From Lysobacter soyae (GTDB taxonomy: Bacteria > Pseudomonadota > Gammaproteobacteria > Xanthomonadales > Xanthomonadaceae), in NCBI RefSeq assembly GCF_019551435.1, contig NZ_CP080544.1, forward strand, positions 1,612,001 through 1,676,000: DNA of 64,000 nucleotides. The letters run 5' to 3'. The first letter of the stretch is position 1, and every line of letters begins with the position of its first letter. Below the pieces are notes generated by a model that had not been told where the DNA came from, ran no database searches, and saw nothing but the letters and a program-made list of their open reading frames with translations. Positions 29,862 through 39,423 of the stretch are shown in pieces. Position numbers and translations under genes: made by a program.

Positions 29862-32306
29862 CTAGGATACCCCGCCCTCCAAGCCCGAACCGGACAGCCT
29901 CAATGCGTTCAGCGTCACAATCAACGACGATGCGGCCATGCCCACGGCGGCCATCCAAGGCGTCACCCAGCCCATGGCCGCAACCGGCAGGGCCACAACG
30001 TTGTAGGCCAGCGCCCAAAACAGGTTCTGCGCAATGACTTTGCGCGTGGTTCGGGCCAATCGCAGCGCCGCCGGCAATTTGGTCAAACGCGTGCCGGACA
30101 ACACCAAATCGGCCGCACGCTGCGCAAGTGCGGCGCCCTCGCCCATGGCCATGGACACATCGGCACCCGCTAGTACCGGCGCGTCGTTGATACCGTCACC
30201 GACCATGCCGACCACATGCCCGATGGATTGCAGATTGTGCGCGCGGGCGAGCTTGCCTTCGGGCGTTTGCCGCGAAGACCATTCGGTGATGCCCAATGTC
30301 CGCGCAACTTCTGCCACTTTGGCCTCAGCGTCGCCACTGCAAAGGTGCAATGCAATGCCCTGTGCGTTCAATTGACGCACCGCTTCGGCGGCATCCGGGC
30401 GCAAGGTTTCACCCATGCCGAATCGTGCGACCACTTCGCCATCGGCACTCATCCACAAGTCACCATCGTCGACGTCGGCATTGCCGGTCACAAAGCGCGC
30501 ATGGCCGATTTTGACGTTGTGACCGGCCACCTCACCGGTTGCGCCCGCGCCGTGCAAGACCTGCACGTCACGCGCAGCCAATCCCTGGTCAAACGGCAGG
30601 AACGCTTGCGCGATGGGATGCCCGGTGTCTCGCTCCAGCGCAGCGACCCACGCCAACACATCGGCTTGTTCGAATGGCGCGAGCAACGCTACACGCGCGA
30701 GGGTGGGCGAACCGGTGGTCAGTGTGCCCGTCTTGTCGAACATGACATCGGTCACCCGCGACAAACGCATCAAGGCGTCGGGGCTCAGCGGCAAGATGCC
30801 CCATTTCGACAAACGGCCGTTTGCCGCGGCGACCGCCGCCGGAATGGCCAGAGACAAAGCGCAAGGGCAACTCACGACCAATACGGCGAGCATCACTTCA
30901 AATGCGCGTTCAGGGGCATGCATACGCCAAAACGCGTAAACCGCGCAGGCGGCGATCACCATTCCCACAACAAACCATGCGGCGATTCGATCGGCCACAT
31001 CCGCCAGATGCGGGCGGTGTGCCTGTGCACGTTCGACCACGGCAGCCAACTGCGAAATTCGCGTTTGCGCGCCCGTGTGGGTGACGCGTACGCGCGCCGG
31101 GGTGTGAACGCACATGGAGCCAGCCAACACCGTATCTCCCTGAGCCTTTTCAACAGGTGCCGACTCACCCGTGAGCAGACTTTCGGAAAACGCCGCGGCT
31201 TCCTCCAACAAAATGCCATCGGCGGGAACGGCCTCACCTACCGCAACGGCGACCACTGCGCCCGGGGTCAAACTCGCGGCCGGAACTTGAGCGCGGGTGA
31301 CTTCGCCGTCTTCATGCCGGGTTTCCAAGGTGGCGAACTGTGGCCGCGCGCGCGCCAGCGCATCGACTTGCGCCGAGGCGTGCTGACGGACGCGCTGCTC
31401 CAACATCCGCGCGACGAGCAGCAGAAAGACGAACATCACCGCCGCGTCGTACCAGACATGCGGGCCGCCGCGCACGGTTTCCCACACACTCGCCGCCCAC
31501 GCGCACAAAATGGAGATCGACACCAAAGCATCCATGCCCGGACGTCGGTTTTTCAACTCACGCCACGCGCCGGAAAGAAACGGCCAGCCTGCCCAAAAAA
31601 CCACCGGCGTGGACACGAGGAAGGTGATCCAACGGAAAAAATCGCGCGTCGGAATCGGCATCTGGTTGCGCGTATCGAGGTAAAGCGCTTCCGCAAACAT
31701 CATCGCTTGCATGCTGGCAAGACCGGCAACACCGATACGCACCAGCCAAATGTTGCGTTGTTTGCGCCGCGCCTCTTCTTGCGCAATGCCGCCTGCAAGA
31801 AAGGGGCGATAACCCAGCGCGTTGAGACGATGCAGCAAGAAGGAGAGTCGGGTTTTTTCCGTGTCCCAAACAATCCGAATGCGACCCGTCACGGCGTTGG
31901 CACTGACCGATTGAACGCCTGCCTCACGCATCAGCGCACGATCAATCAGCCACGCGCAGGCCGCGCAATGCATGCCGTCAGTGAGCACGGTGACTTCCCG
32001 GCCTCCTGCAACATCTCGCGCATGCTCACGCAATACCTCTTCACGATCCCAAATCGCCAAATCGGTCGGCGCTTCATCAATTCGTGGTGCGGGTGCCGTG
32101 CGCAGTTGGTAGTACGCGTCCAAGCGCGCGTCGCGAATCCATTGCGCGGCCGTCGCGCAGCCGTTGCAACAGAAGTCGTGCGTTGTGCCGTCAATCAGCG
32201 CCTGGACAGGTGCGGCGCCAAGCGGCTCATCACAGTGGAAACAGGTCGCGTTGGGTGTGTTCACAGGCGTGCTCAGCGCGTCGCCGCCGGCAGAAGGCGG
32301 CTTCAC
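29862..32306 (-). CDS. ccoI: Copper-translocating P-type ATPase CcoI (FixI)
   Basis: CcoI exports copper towards the periplasm for the binuclear centre of cbb3 oxidase. The 814-residue product has a cysteine-rich N terminus (C22, C25, then C46-C47 and C50) of the FixI type and a heavy-metal-associated domain with GMHCAACAWL (C114 and C117). Eight membrane helices follow, with the actuator TGES, the copper-path CPC, the phosphorylation site DKTGTLT and GDGINDAP. The start is taken as GTG at 32304-32306, overlapping the ccoH stop (GTGA); a later GTG at 32264 is possible. It is part of ccoG-ccoH-ccoI. Confidence 0.95.
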   Translation of the reverse strand: MKPPSAGGDALSTPVNTPNATCFHCDEPLGAAPVQALIDGTTHDFCCNGCATAAQWIRDARLDAYYQLRTAPAPRIDEAPTDLAIWDREEVLREHARDVAGGREVTVLTDGMHCAACAWLIDRALMREAGVQSVSANAVTGRIRIVWDTEKTRLSFLLHRLNALGYRPFLAGGIAQEEARRKQRNIWLVRIGVAGLASMQAMMFAEALYLDTRNQMPIPTRDFFRWITFLVSTPVVFWAGWPFLSGAWRELKNRRPGMDALVSISILCAWAASVWETVRGGPHVWYDAAVMFVFLLLVARMLEQRVRQHASAQVDALARARPQFATLETRHEDGEVTRAQVPAASLTPGAVVAVAVGEAVPADGILLEEAAAFSESLLTGESAPVEKAQGDTVLAGSMCVHTPARVRVTHTGAQTRISQLAAVVERAQAHRPHLADVADRIAAWFVVGMVIAACAVYAFWRMHAPERAFEVMLAVLVVSCPCALSLAIPAAVAAANGRLSKWGILPLSPDALMRLSRVTDVMFDKTGTLTTGSPTLARVALLAPFEQADVLAWVAALERDTGHPIAQAFLPFDQGLAARDVQVLHGAGATGEVAGHNVKIGHARFVTGNADVDDGDLWMSADGEVVARFGMGETLRPDAAEAVRQLNAQGIALHLCSGDAEAKVAEVARTLGITEWSSRQTPEGKLARAHNLQSIGHVVGMVGDGINDAPVLAGADVSMAMGEGAALAQRAADLVLSGTRLTKLPAALRLARTTRKVIAQNLFWALAYNVVALPVAAMGWVTPWMAAVGMAASSLIVTLNALRLSGSGLEGGVS

Positions 32307-32806
32307 TGCGCGACGGCGAGTGACGGCGCGAGCAAGGCGGCCTGCTGTCCTGCGGGCCAGCGTCCTTCCAAACGCCAACTGCCATCCTGTGGTTCAAGTT
32401 CGAGCAGCCAGTCGTGACCTGTTGGCAGGGCAACTTCCGCAGCCCATCCATGAACCGTGCCGATCAACGACACGCTGCGATCCTCGTCGGCGGTGACCGG
32501 ATGATGCAACTTCAAGATCAAGTTTTGAGAGCGATCGAATGTGCCCGATGCGGGATACACCTCAAGGCGCTTCCCGTCCCACTTGATCAAGGCCTTCAAG
32601 CCCCGTTGCATGGCTTGCTCAACCGGCCCTGTATTGGCAACTTGAATCTGACCGGTGCGTTCAACGCGGTCGGCAACCCGATCCACACCGCCCGCTCGGC
32701 TGGCCGCCCAAAACAATCCGCCGACGGCAAAAAAAGACAAGGCCGGGATTGCCGCCACCAACCACACCATGGGCTCGCGCCAAGGCGAGCGTTGTTCGGT
32801 TTTCAT
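32303..32806 (-). CDS. ccoH: FixH/CcoH cbb3 oxidase assembly protein
   Basis: CcoH (FixH) is a single-span inner-membrane protein that associates with the cbb3 subunits during assembly. The 167-residue product has a cytoplasmic N terminus (MKTEQRSPWREP, the PWREP element being family-typical), one membrane helix (about 13-35), and a periplasmic beta domain ending in a tryptophan-rich segment (DGSWRLEGRWPAG). It overlaps ccoG upstream by an ATGA and ccoI downstream by a GTGA. Sequence conservation in this family is low, so position is a major part of the evidence. Confidence 0.88.
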   Translation of the reverse strand: MKTEQRSPWREPMVWLVAAIPALSFFAVGGLFWAASRAGGVDRVADRVERTGQIQVANTGPVEQAMQRGLKALIKWDGKRLEVYPASGTFDRSQNLILKLHHPVTADEDRSVSLIGTVHGWAAEVALPTGHDWLLELEPQDGSWRLEGRWPAGQQAALLAPSLAVAQ

Positions 32807-34341
32807 TCCATCGGCCCAAAGAAACTGCTTTTCACGTCGGCACGGCTCTGTCCGTCGGCGGATCGAATGGTGAACATGATCGCCTGACGTCCGCGCATCG
32901 ACTTGGGCCCCTCAACCAACAAGGGTGCCTCCATCACGTCTCCCGCAGCCACATGCACAGGCTTCGTGGCGCGCAACGCCAACGATGTGCCCGGTGCCGC
33001 GAGGCTGACCACGTAGTCTTGCGGCAGATCGGTTTTGTTGGCGATTTTCAGGGTGTAGCCATTCTCGATTGCGTCGGCCGTCTCGCGGTACAGCGCGTTG
33101 CGATCCCGAAGGATGTCGGCAATCATCGTGCTGCGGTTGGCGAGGCCGTACATGAAAGCGGCGCACAGCCCCAGCAACAGAAATCCGTAGATCCAAATGC
33201 GCGGACGCATCACTTGGGTCGTGCCGCCATCAATGGCGTTCTGCGTGGTGTTGCGGATCAAGCCGTGCGGATAGCCCATCTTGTCCATCACATCGTCACA
33301 GGCATCGATGCAAGCGCCGCAGGCGATGCACTCGTATTGCAAGCCATTGCGAATATCGATACCCACCGGGCAGACCTGCACGCAAATCGTGCAGTCGATG
33401 CAATCTCCGAGTTCTTCCGGACTAAATTTCGGCAACGGTTCCGCGCTGCCGGGATCGAAAGTGATGGTGCCCTTGGCGTGGGCGCGGTTATCCGCGGCGG
33501 TCGGATGCTGGGCGACGCGGAAGACATAGTCGTAAGCCGTCAATTTGTCCAGTAAACCGCGTCCGCGTTCGAGCACGCTCGGCAAACCGCGCTTGCGCGG
33601 GCCGCGCGGTTCGCCACGCATGGGGTCATAAGCAATGATCAACGTGTTGCGATCGAACATCGCGCTTTGGAAACGCGCATAAGGGCACATGTATTTGCAG
33701 ACCTGTTCGCGCAAGAACCCAGCATTTCCCCAGGTTGCCAACGCGTAGAACAGCACCCAAAAGGTCTCCCAACCGCCCCAAGCCAACTGCGGTAGACGCG
33801 CAGCCAATTCACGAATGGGCGTGAAGAATCCGACGAAGGTGAACCCTGTCCACAGGGCAAACACAATCCAGAGCAAGTGTTTACCCGTTTTGCGGACGAT
33901 CTTGTTGCGATTCCATGGACCGGCATCCAATTTCATGCGGGCGTTGCGATCGCCTTCCGTCCAGCGTTCCATCCACAAAAACGTTTCCGTCCACACGGTT
34001 TGCGGACAGGCATAGCCACACCACAACCGACCCGCCAGCGCCGTGAAGAAAAACAACGCCATCCCCGCAATGATGAGCAACAACGCCAACAAAGGAAAAT
34101 CTTGCGGCCACAAGGTAATGCCGAAAATGTGAAATTTCCGCGCCGGCAAATCGAACAGAATGGATTGGCGTCCGTCCCATTTCAGCCAAGGGAAGAGGTA
34201 GAACATTCCCAACAGTACGAAAACGGCGACCCGGCGCAGCCGGTCGAAGCGACCGCGCACATCACGCGGATAGACCTTCCGTTCGCTCACATAGTTGGAG
34301 AGATTCTCTTCCTCCAACGCAATGTCGATGGCTTTTTTCAC
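32803..34341 (-). CDS. ccoG: Cytochrome c oxidase accessory protein CcoG
   Basis: CcoG is a polytopic membrane iron-sulfur protein that reduces copper for delivery to cbb3 oxidase. The 512-residue product has five or so membrane helices, the paired motifs CGYACPQTVWTETF and CKYMCPYARFQ, and a two-cluster ferredoxin region with CIDCTICVQVCPVGID and CIACGACIDACD. A periplasmic IgG-like domain completes the C terminus. The start is GTG at 34339-34341 with GGAA upstream; longer in-frame codons reach into the neighbouring gene. It lies 23 bases after the small unknown membrane protein gene. Confidence 0.95.
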   Translation of the reverse strand: MKKAIDIALEEENLSNYVSERKVYPRDVRGRFDRLRRVAVFVLLGMFYLFPWLKWDGRQSILFDLPARKFHIFGITLWPQDFPLLALLLIIAGMALFFFTALAGRLWCGYACPQTVWTETFLWMERWTEGDRNARMKLDAGPWNRNKIVRKTGKHLLWIVFALWTGFTFVGFFTPIRELAARLPQLAWGGWETFWVLFYALATWGNAGFLREQVCKYMCPYARFQSAMFDRNTLIIAYDPMRGEPRGPRKRGLPSVLERGRGLLDKLTAYDYVFRVAQHPTAADNRAHAKGTITFDPGSAEPLPKFSPEELGDCIDCTICVQVCPVGIDIRNGLQYECIACGACIDACDDVMDKMGYPHGLIRNTTQNAIDGGTTQVMRPRIWIYGFLLLGLCAAFMYGLANRSTMIADILRDRNALYRETADAIENGYTLKIANKTDLPQDYVVSLAAPGTSLALRATKPVHVAAGDVMEAPLLVEGPKSMRGRQAIMFTIRSADGQSRADVKSSFFGPME

Positions 34342-34364
34342 TTTTATTCCAGCGGTATTTCCGC

Positions 34365-34652
34365 TTAGGTGTCCAATCTTTGGTTGAAACGGCTCGAGGG
34401 ACGCAACAGCAACCACGTAAACAAACTCGACGCGGACGTGGCTGCCCAAAACATGAAGAAGCCGACCGTGTAACCCAAGCCGCGCGTCATCGGCAGATCG
34501 GGAAAGCTCATGTCACGCATGATGATCGGATCCACGAAGGCGAAGAAGACCATGGTGCATACGCCCGCCGCGAAAAAACTCGGCCACAAAATGGCGCCGA
34601 TGCGTTGGGCCAACGGGCGGCGCGGATGGTCGAACGGGCGTTCGGCTTCCAT
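34365..34652 (-). CDS. Unknown two-helix membrane protein in the cbb3 operon
   Basis: I do not recognise this 95-residue protein. It has a basic cytoplasmic-looking N terminus (MEAERPFDHPRRPLAQR), a first hydrophobic helix (about 18-38, AILWPSFFAAGVCTMVFFAFV), a short loop with DPIIMRDMSFPDLP, a second helix (about 58-80) and a basic tail. The ATG at 34650-34652 shares one base with the ccoP stop (TGATG), which indicates coupled translation with the oxidase subunit. It is 23 bases before ccoG. The position suggests an assembly factor or accessory subunit of cbb3 oxidase; that is inference only. Confidence 0.8.
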   Translation of the reverse strand: MEAERPFDHPRRPLAQRIGAILWPSFFAAGVCTMVFFAFVDPIIMRDMSFPDLPMTRGLGYTVGFFMFWAATSASSLFTWLLLRPSSRFNQRLDT

Positions 34653-35581
34653 CAATGCGCACCCGAAGATTCGGTTGGATGGGAGATGGACCAAACATAG
34701 GCACCGACCACCCGCGTGCGCGTATCACCGAGCAAGGGCAAGTGCGGCGGCATGATGCCGTGCCTGCCGTTTTGAATCGTCTCGCGAATGGCTGCGGTGG
34801 AATCGCCATACAGCCAATCGTGGTCGGTCAGGTCGGGCGCGCCGATGGCTTGATTGCCTTTGCCTTCTTTGCCGTGACAAGCAACGCACACGCCCTCGTA
34901 CATCGCCTTGCCTTGCGAGGCCATATAGTTGTTTTTCAACAGTTCCGGATTCGACAAGGTACGCACATAGGCCGCCACGGCATCCACGGCGCTCGGACCG
35001 CCCATGCCGGTCAAGACGGTTCCCCAAGGTGTCATCAGGCCCTCGCGGCCATGTTGGATGCTGGTCAGGATGTCTTCGGGCTTGCCGCCCCACTTCCAGA
35101 TGTTGTCGGTGAGATTCGGGTATCCGTTGGTTGCGCCCTTACCCGATGAGCCATGGCAGGTGGCGCAGTTGTTGGCAAAGATCGCGCGACCCATTTTGAC
35201 CGCGGTCGGATCTTTGGCGATTTGGTCGATCGACATGCCTTTGTAGGGCGCGAATGCTTTGTCGATCTTCGCATCGTCGAGTTTCTTTTGCTGATCGTGC
35301 TCGGCCGCGGACGTCCATTTCGAGACGCCTTTGAAGTTGCCGAAGCCCGGATACCACACCAGGTAGCCGACCCCAAAAATGATCGTCATCCAGAACAAGA
35401 TCATCCACCAACGCGGAAGCGGCTTGTTGTACTCGGTGACATCGCCGTCCCAAATATGACTGGTGTCTGTCGGCTTGGGATCTCCGGGGCGGCGCTTCGC
35501 GGTCCACATCAAAAGCGCGGCAACCCCCACGATATTGAAGGTGACAAGCACGATCACATAGATAGACCAACCGGTCGTCAT
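34652..35581 (-). CDS. ccoP: cbb3-type cytochrome c oxidase subunit III (diheme)
   Basis: CcoP passes electrons from soluble or membrane cytochromes to CcoO. The 309-residue product has two membrane helices (about 6-28 and 57-77), as usual for the longer CcoP form, and two periplasmic cytochrome c domains. The heme-binding motifs are CATCH (C139, C142, H143) and CVACH (C232, C235, H236). The ATG at 35581 overlaps the ccoQ stop by four bases; a much longer upstream frame overlaps ccoQ and ccoO and is not conserved. Covalent heme attachment needs System I, part of which is encoded downstream in the same run. Confidence 0.96.
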   Translation of the reverse strand: MTTGWSIYVIVLVTFNIVGVAALLMWTAKRRPGDPKPTDTSHIWDGDVTEYNKPLPRWWMILFWMTIIFGVGYLVWYPGFGNFKGVSKWTSAAEHDQQKKLDDAKIDKAFAPYKGMSIDQIAKDPTAVKMGRAIFANNCATCHGSSGKGATNGYPNLTDNIWKWGGKPEDILTSIQHGREGLMTPWGTVLTGMGGPSAVDAVAAYVRTLSNPELLKNNYMASQGKAMYEGVCVACHGKEGKGNQAIGAPDLTDHDWLYGDSTAAIRETIQNGRHGIMPPHLPLLGDTRTRVVGAYVWSISHPTESSGAH

Positions 35582-35730
35582 TTCACATCCCCTTCCGATT
35601 CTTCCAGCGGCAAGCGTGCCGCAGCATCGAATACCTCGCGGCGGCGCGGGCTCCAAACCCACAACCAGCCTGCAACGAACAAGACCAAAAGAGCGAGCGA
35701 GATGATGCCCGACAAGGTGCCAGCGCTCAT
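35578..35730 (-). CDS. ccoQ: cbb3-type cytochrome oxidase subunit CcoQ
   Basis: CcoQ is a small single-helix subunit that stabilises the cbb3 complex. The frame encodes 50 residues: MSAGTLSG, a membrane helix ([18 protein letters not shown]), then [18 protein letters not shown] and an acidic end. The helix followed by a basic WSxRRR-like turn is typical of CcoQ/FixQ. It overlaps ccoO upstream and ccoP downstream, both as ATGA, so all three are probably translated in a coupled way. Confidence 0.9.
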   Translation of the reverse strand: MSAGTLSGIISLALLVLFVAGWLWVWSPRRREVFDAAARLPLEESEGDVK

Positions 35731-36413
35731 TGCGCACCTGCCTTCATGGCCGCGGCATCATTGGCGCGATTCTGCGCGCGCGCTCTACCCAGGCCCTGCA
35801 AATACGCGACCACCGCATCGAGTTCGGTTTTGCCGGCGACGTCTTTAGGTGCGTTGTTGATGTCTGCTTCGGTGTAGGGATCGCCCAAGCGCTTCAACGC
35901 GCGCATATGCGATTGCAACTGCGCGGGATCGATTTTGTTTTCAGCCAGCCAGGGGAACGACGGCATGTTGGATTGCTCGACCAACGCGCGCGGATCCTTC
36001 AGATGCTCGCGATGCCATTCATCACTGTACCGGCCGCCCACACGCGCCAAGTCCGGACCGGTGCGTTTGCTGCCCCATTGGAAGGGACGGTCATACACCG
36101 ACTCGCCGGCCAACGAATACTGGCCATAGCGTTCGCTCTCGAAACGCAAGGTGCGGATCATCTGGGAATGGCAGTTGTAGCAACCTTCGCGCACGTAGAT
36201 ATCGCGGCCCGCCAGTTGCAACGCCGGATACGGCTTGATACCCGGCAACGGTTTGATGGCTTCGGCCTGGAACATCATCGGCACGATTTCCGCCAAGCCG
36301 CCGAAAGACACAGCGATGGTGATGAGGATGGCCAGCAGACCGACGTTGCGTTCGATCTTTTGGTGGGCGTTTGAGCCGGCGGCGTGATCCGGTTTCTTGT
36401 CTTGTGTGCTCAT
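35727..36413 (-). CDS. ccoO: cbb3-type cytochrome c oxidase subunit II
   Basis: CcoO is the monoheme cytochrome c subunit that feeds electrons to CcoN. The 228-residue product has one N-terminal membrane helix (about 23-45), a periplasmic heme domain with CYNCH (C78, C81, H82) followed by [15 protein letters not shown], and an axial methionine candidate in NMPSFPWL. The length is close to that of other CcoO proteins. It is 11 bases after ccoN and overlaps ccoQ by four bases. Confidence 0.96.
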   Translation of the reverse strand: MSTQDKKPDHAAGSNAHQKIERNVGLLAILITIAVSFGGLAEIVPMMFQAEAIKPLPGIKPYPALQLAGRDIYVREGCYNCHSQMIRTLRFESERYGQYSLAGESVYDRPFQWGSKRTGPDLARVGGRYSDEWHREHLKDPRALVEQSNMPSFPWLAENKIDPAQLQSHMRALKRLGDPYTEADINNAPKDVAGKTELDAVVAYLQGLGRARAQNRANDAAAMKAGAQ

Positions 36414-36424
36414 GTGTGTATTCC

Positions 36425-37906
36425 TCAGGCCACGCGCGCGTCAGACGGGTGCGGTTGCAGCACCGGATTTTGTACGGGTTTTGCAGCGGCAAAGGTCTTC
36501 CACATGTTGTAAGCCATCAACAACATCCCTGCGACAACCAACAAGCCGCCGGCGGCGCGCACAAAGTAGTACGGATACGTGGCCTGCAGAGCTTCGACGA
36601 AGCTGTAGGTCAACGTGCCATCGGACTTGGTTTGACGCCACATGAAGCCTTGCATCACGCCGGCAATCCACATCGATGCGATGTACAACAAAACGCCGAT
36701 GGTGTGGATCCAGAAATGGGTATCGATCCATTTCACCGAATGCATTTGTTTGGCGCCCACCAACTTCGGCACCAAGGCGTAGATCGAGCCGATGGAGATC
36801 ATCGCGACCCAGCCCAATGCACCGGCGTGGACGTGACCGACGGTCCAGTCGGTGTAGTGCGACAGTGAATTCACGGTCTTGATCGACATCATGGGACCTT
36901 CAAACGTTGCAATCATGTAGAAGCTGATCGCCACGATCAGGAACTTCAAGATCGGGTCGGTGCGCAATTTGTGCCAAACGCCCGACAGGGTCAGGATGCC
37001 GTTCATGGCACCGCCCCAGCTCGGTGCAAGCAAGATCAACGAGAACACCATGCCCACCGACTGCGCCCAATCAGGCAACGCGGTGTAGTGCAAATGGTGC
37101 GGACCGGCCCACATGTAGACCGCAATCAACGCCCAGAAGTGAACGATGGACAGCCGATAGGAGTAAATCGGGCGGCCCGCTTGTTTCGGCACGTAGTAAT
37201 ACATCATGCCGAGGAAGCCTGCGGTGAGCAGGAAACCGACGGCGTTGTGGCCATACCACCACTGCGCCATGGCATCCACCGCACCGGCGTAGGCCGAATA
37301 CGACTTCATTGCACCCGCCGGCATTGAGATGTTGTTGACGATGTGCAGCAAGGCGATTGCCAGAATGTAACCGCCGTAAAACCAGTTCGCGACGTAGATG
37401 TGATTGACGCGGCGCTTGGCAATGGTGCCGAAGAACAACACGGCATAGGCGACCCAGACGACTGCGATGGCGATGTCAATCGGCCATTCCAGTTCGGCGT
37501 ATTCCTTGCCTTGGGTGTAGCCAAGCGGCAGCGAAATGGCGGCGGCCACGATGATGGCTTGCCAACCCCAGAAAACGAAAGCGGCCAATTTGTCCGAAAT
37601 CACCCGCGTATGGCAGGTCCGTTGAACCACATCGAGGCTGGTGGCAAACAATGCACAGCCGCCGAAGGCGAAAATCACGGCGTTGGTGTGCAAGGGACGC
37701 AGACGGCCGTACGACAGCCAAGGAATCCCCTCGCCCAATGTCGGCCAGTACAACTGCGCCGCAATGAACAATCCGACGGTCATGCCCACAACGCCCCAAA
37801 TCACAGTGGCGATGGCGAACTGCTTGACGACTTTGTCGTTGTAATAACCCAGCGGTGCGGCCTGATTGGTCGCGGCCACCGTTGCTTGAACGGATGCATT
37901 ACTCAT
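36425..37906 (-). CDS. ccoN: cbb3-type cytochrome c oxidase subunit I (catalytic)
   Basis: CcoN is the heme-copper catalytic subunit that reduces oxygen with high affinity in microaerobic conditions. The 493-residue product has about 12 membrane helices. Metal ligands can be recognised: H73 in [13 protein letters not shown] for the low-spin heme, the histidine in [13 protein letters not shown] and the pair in [12 protein letters not shown] for copper B, and the histidines in [14 protein letters not shown] for the hemes. The tyrosine in [14 protein letters not shown] fits the cross-linked tyrosine of this family. It is the first gene of ccoNOQP. A perfect FNR/Anr box is centred about 70 bases upstream of its ATG. 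Confidence 0.97.
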   Translation of the reverse strand: MSNASVQATVAATNQAAPLGYYNDKVVKQFAIATVIWGVVGMTVGLFIAAQLYWPTLGEGIPWLSYGRLRPLHTNAVIFAFGGCALFATSLDVVQRTCHTRVISDKLAAFVFWGWQAIIVAAAISLPLGYTQGKEYAELEWPIDIAIAVVWVAYAVLFFGTIAKRRVNHIYVANWFYGGYILAIALLHIVNNISMPAGAMKSYSAYAGAVDAMAQWWYGHNAVGFLLTAGFLGMMYYYVPKQAGRPIYSYRLSIVHFWALIAVYMWAGPHHLHYTALPDWAQSVGMVFSLILLAPSWGGAMNGILTLSGVWHKLRTDPILKFLIVAISFYMIATFEGPMMSIKTVNSLSHYTDWTVGHVHAGALGWVAMISIGSIYALVPKLVGAKQMHSVKWIDTHFWIHTIGVLLYIASMWIAGVMQGFMWRQTKSDGTLTYSFVEALQATYPYYFVRAAGGLLVVAGMLLMAYNMWKTFAAAKPVQNPVLQPHPSDARVA

Positions 37907-37969
37907 TGCGTTTCTCGATCCGGCACAGTATCCATCAAATCATAGTGCCGCATTCAAGAAAAAGTCACC

Positions 37970-37983
37970 TTGATCCAGATCAA
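37970..37983 (-). promoter_or_regulatory. FNR/Anr box upstream of ccoN
   Basis: TTGAT-CCAG-ATCAA is an exact match to the FNR/Anr consensus TTGAT-N4-ATCAA, in the 81-base gap between hemN and ccoN. Downstream on the - strand, TATGAT (37944-37939) is a possible -10 element, placing the box near the activating position of about -41 to -45. This predicts oxygen-controlled activation of the cco operon. Confidence 0.85.
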
Positions 37984-37987
37984 ATGC

Positions 37988-39388
37988 TCACAGCGAACGT
38001 GAATAAGTCGGACTGGTCGAGGCGGCGCGGCTTGCCAGATATTTGTCGAAGCACATGGCGATATTGCGCAGAAACAGCCGCCCCTTGGTGGTGACTTGGA
38101 GGCCGTCTTCATCGCGCTGCAACAGGCCGTCCTGCTCAAAGCCGGCGGTCGCCGCGAGTTCGGATTGAAAATAAGACGCCGCATCGATCTGGTATCGGTT
38201 TGACAGCTCGGTCAGGGGGACTTTTCCCTGACACATCAGGCCTTGGATCAGATCCGCGCGCAAGATGTCGTCTTCATCCAAAGTCATCCCGCGAAACACC
38301 GGCAAGCGCCCGTCGTCCAGCGCCGTCTCCCAGCCGGGCAAATCGCGGGGGTTTTGACTGAAGGTATCGCCGATTTTGCTGATGGCACTGACTCCCAGCC
38401 CCAACAAGTCGGTCTCGGCGTGGGTGGTATAGCCCATGAAATTGCGGTGCAATGAACCGGCCGCCTGCGCGCGCGCCAAACTATCGCCCGGCAGCGCGAA
38501 ATGGTCCATGCCGATATAGACATAACCGGCCGCCGTGAGGGTTTCAATCGCGGTTTGCAGTAAGCGGAGACGTGTTTGCGCCGTCGGCAACAGGCTCGCA
38601 TCCAGCTGTTTTTGCGGCTTGAACAGGTGCGGCAAATGCGCATAGCCGTAAACAGCCAGCCGGTCCGGACCGATGTCCAACACTTCATCCAAGGTCTTCT
38701 TGAAGCGATCGACCGTTTGATTCGGCAAGCCGTAGATCAAATCGATGTTCACCGATTCGAAGCCATGGGTCTTGCAGGCATCAACGATGGCACGCGTCTC
38801 TTCGATCGATTGCACGCGATTCACCGCGGCCTGCACTTCCGGATTGAAATCCTGGACGCCCAGACTGGCTCTATTGAACCCGTAGTCGGCGAGTTTCGCG
38901 ATATCCGGCGGTGACACGAAGCGCGGATCAAGTTCGATCGAAATGTCCCGATCGCGGGCACGGGAAAAATTGAACTGCCCGCGCAAAACCTCGACCACCT
39001 CGCCCAATTGCGCCGGCGACAGGAAGTTGGGCGTGCCGCCGCCGAAATGCAGTTGCACCACTTCACGATCGCGATCGAACTGCTTGGCAGCCAAGTCGAT
39101 TTCGCGGTAGAGGCGCAATAAGTACGTCTCCGCCTTGGCCTTGTCGCGCGTGATGATCCGGTTGCACCCGCAGTAGAAGCACGGAGACTCGCAGAAGGGC
39201 ACATGTACGTACAGCGAGAGCCTTCTCGGAATCGGCTCATCATTGGAGCGGGCGATCGCGGCCGCCAGATCCGGCGGTCCGAATCGATCAGAAAATTGGG
39301 GAGCAGTGGGATAGGAGGTATAGCGCGGCCCTGCCGTATCGTAACGACGAAGCAATTCCGGTTCGAGGGAGATGCCGACGGGAGTCAT
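37988..39388 (-). CDS. hemN: Oxygen-independent coproporphyrinogen III oxidase HemN
   Basis: HemN is a radical-SAM enzyme that decarboxylates two propionates of coproporphyrinogen III to give protoporphyrinogen IX without oxygen, allowing heme synthesis in low oxygen. The 466-residue product has the RRYDTAGPRYTSYPTAPQF start and the cluster motif C66xxxC70xxC73 in PFCESPCFYCGCNR. The SAM-binding GGGTPNFL segment and the C-terminal HemN domain follow. It precedes ccoN on the same strand, and the pairing of hemN with cco genes is well known. An FNR-like palindrome lies about 42 bases upstream of its ATG. Confidence 0.95.
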   Translation of the reverse strand: MTPVGISLEPELLRRYDTAGPRYTSYPTAPQFSDRFGPPDLAAAIARSNDEPIPRRLSLYVHVPFCESPCFYCGCNRIITRDKAKAETYLLRLYREIDLAAKQFDRDREVVQLHFGGGTPNFLSPAQLGEVVEVLRGQFNFSRARDRDISIELDPRFVSPPDIAKLADYGFNRASLGVQDFNPEVQAAVNRVQSIEETRAIVDACKTHGFESVNIDLIYGLPNQTVDRFKKTLDEVLDIGPDRLAVYGYAHLPHLFKPQKQLDASLLPTAQTRLRLLQTAIETLTAAGYVYIGMDHFALPGDSLARAQAAGSLHRNFMGYTTHAETDLLGLGVSAISKIGDTFSQNPRDLPGWETALDDGRLPVFRGMTLDEDDILRADLIQGLMCQGKVPLTELSNRYQIDAASYFQSELAATAGFEQDGLLQRDEDGLQVTTKGRLFLRNIAMCFDKYLASRAASTSPTYSRSL

Positions 39389-39423
39389 GCCAATGAATTT
39401 AGGCGTACCCGAAGATATTTGCG

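Noticed and set aside
30216-32417. Open frame of 733 codons on the + strand, opposite ccoI
   Set aside because: The product is a low-complexity His/Arg/Gln-rich string with no family features; ccoI on the other strand has all its motifs.
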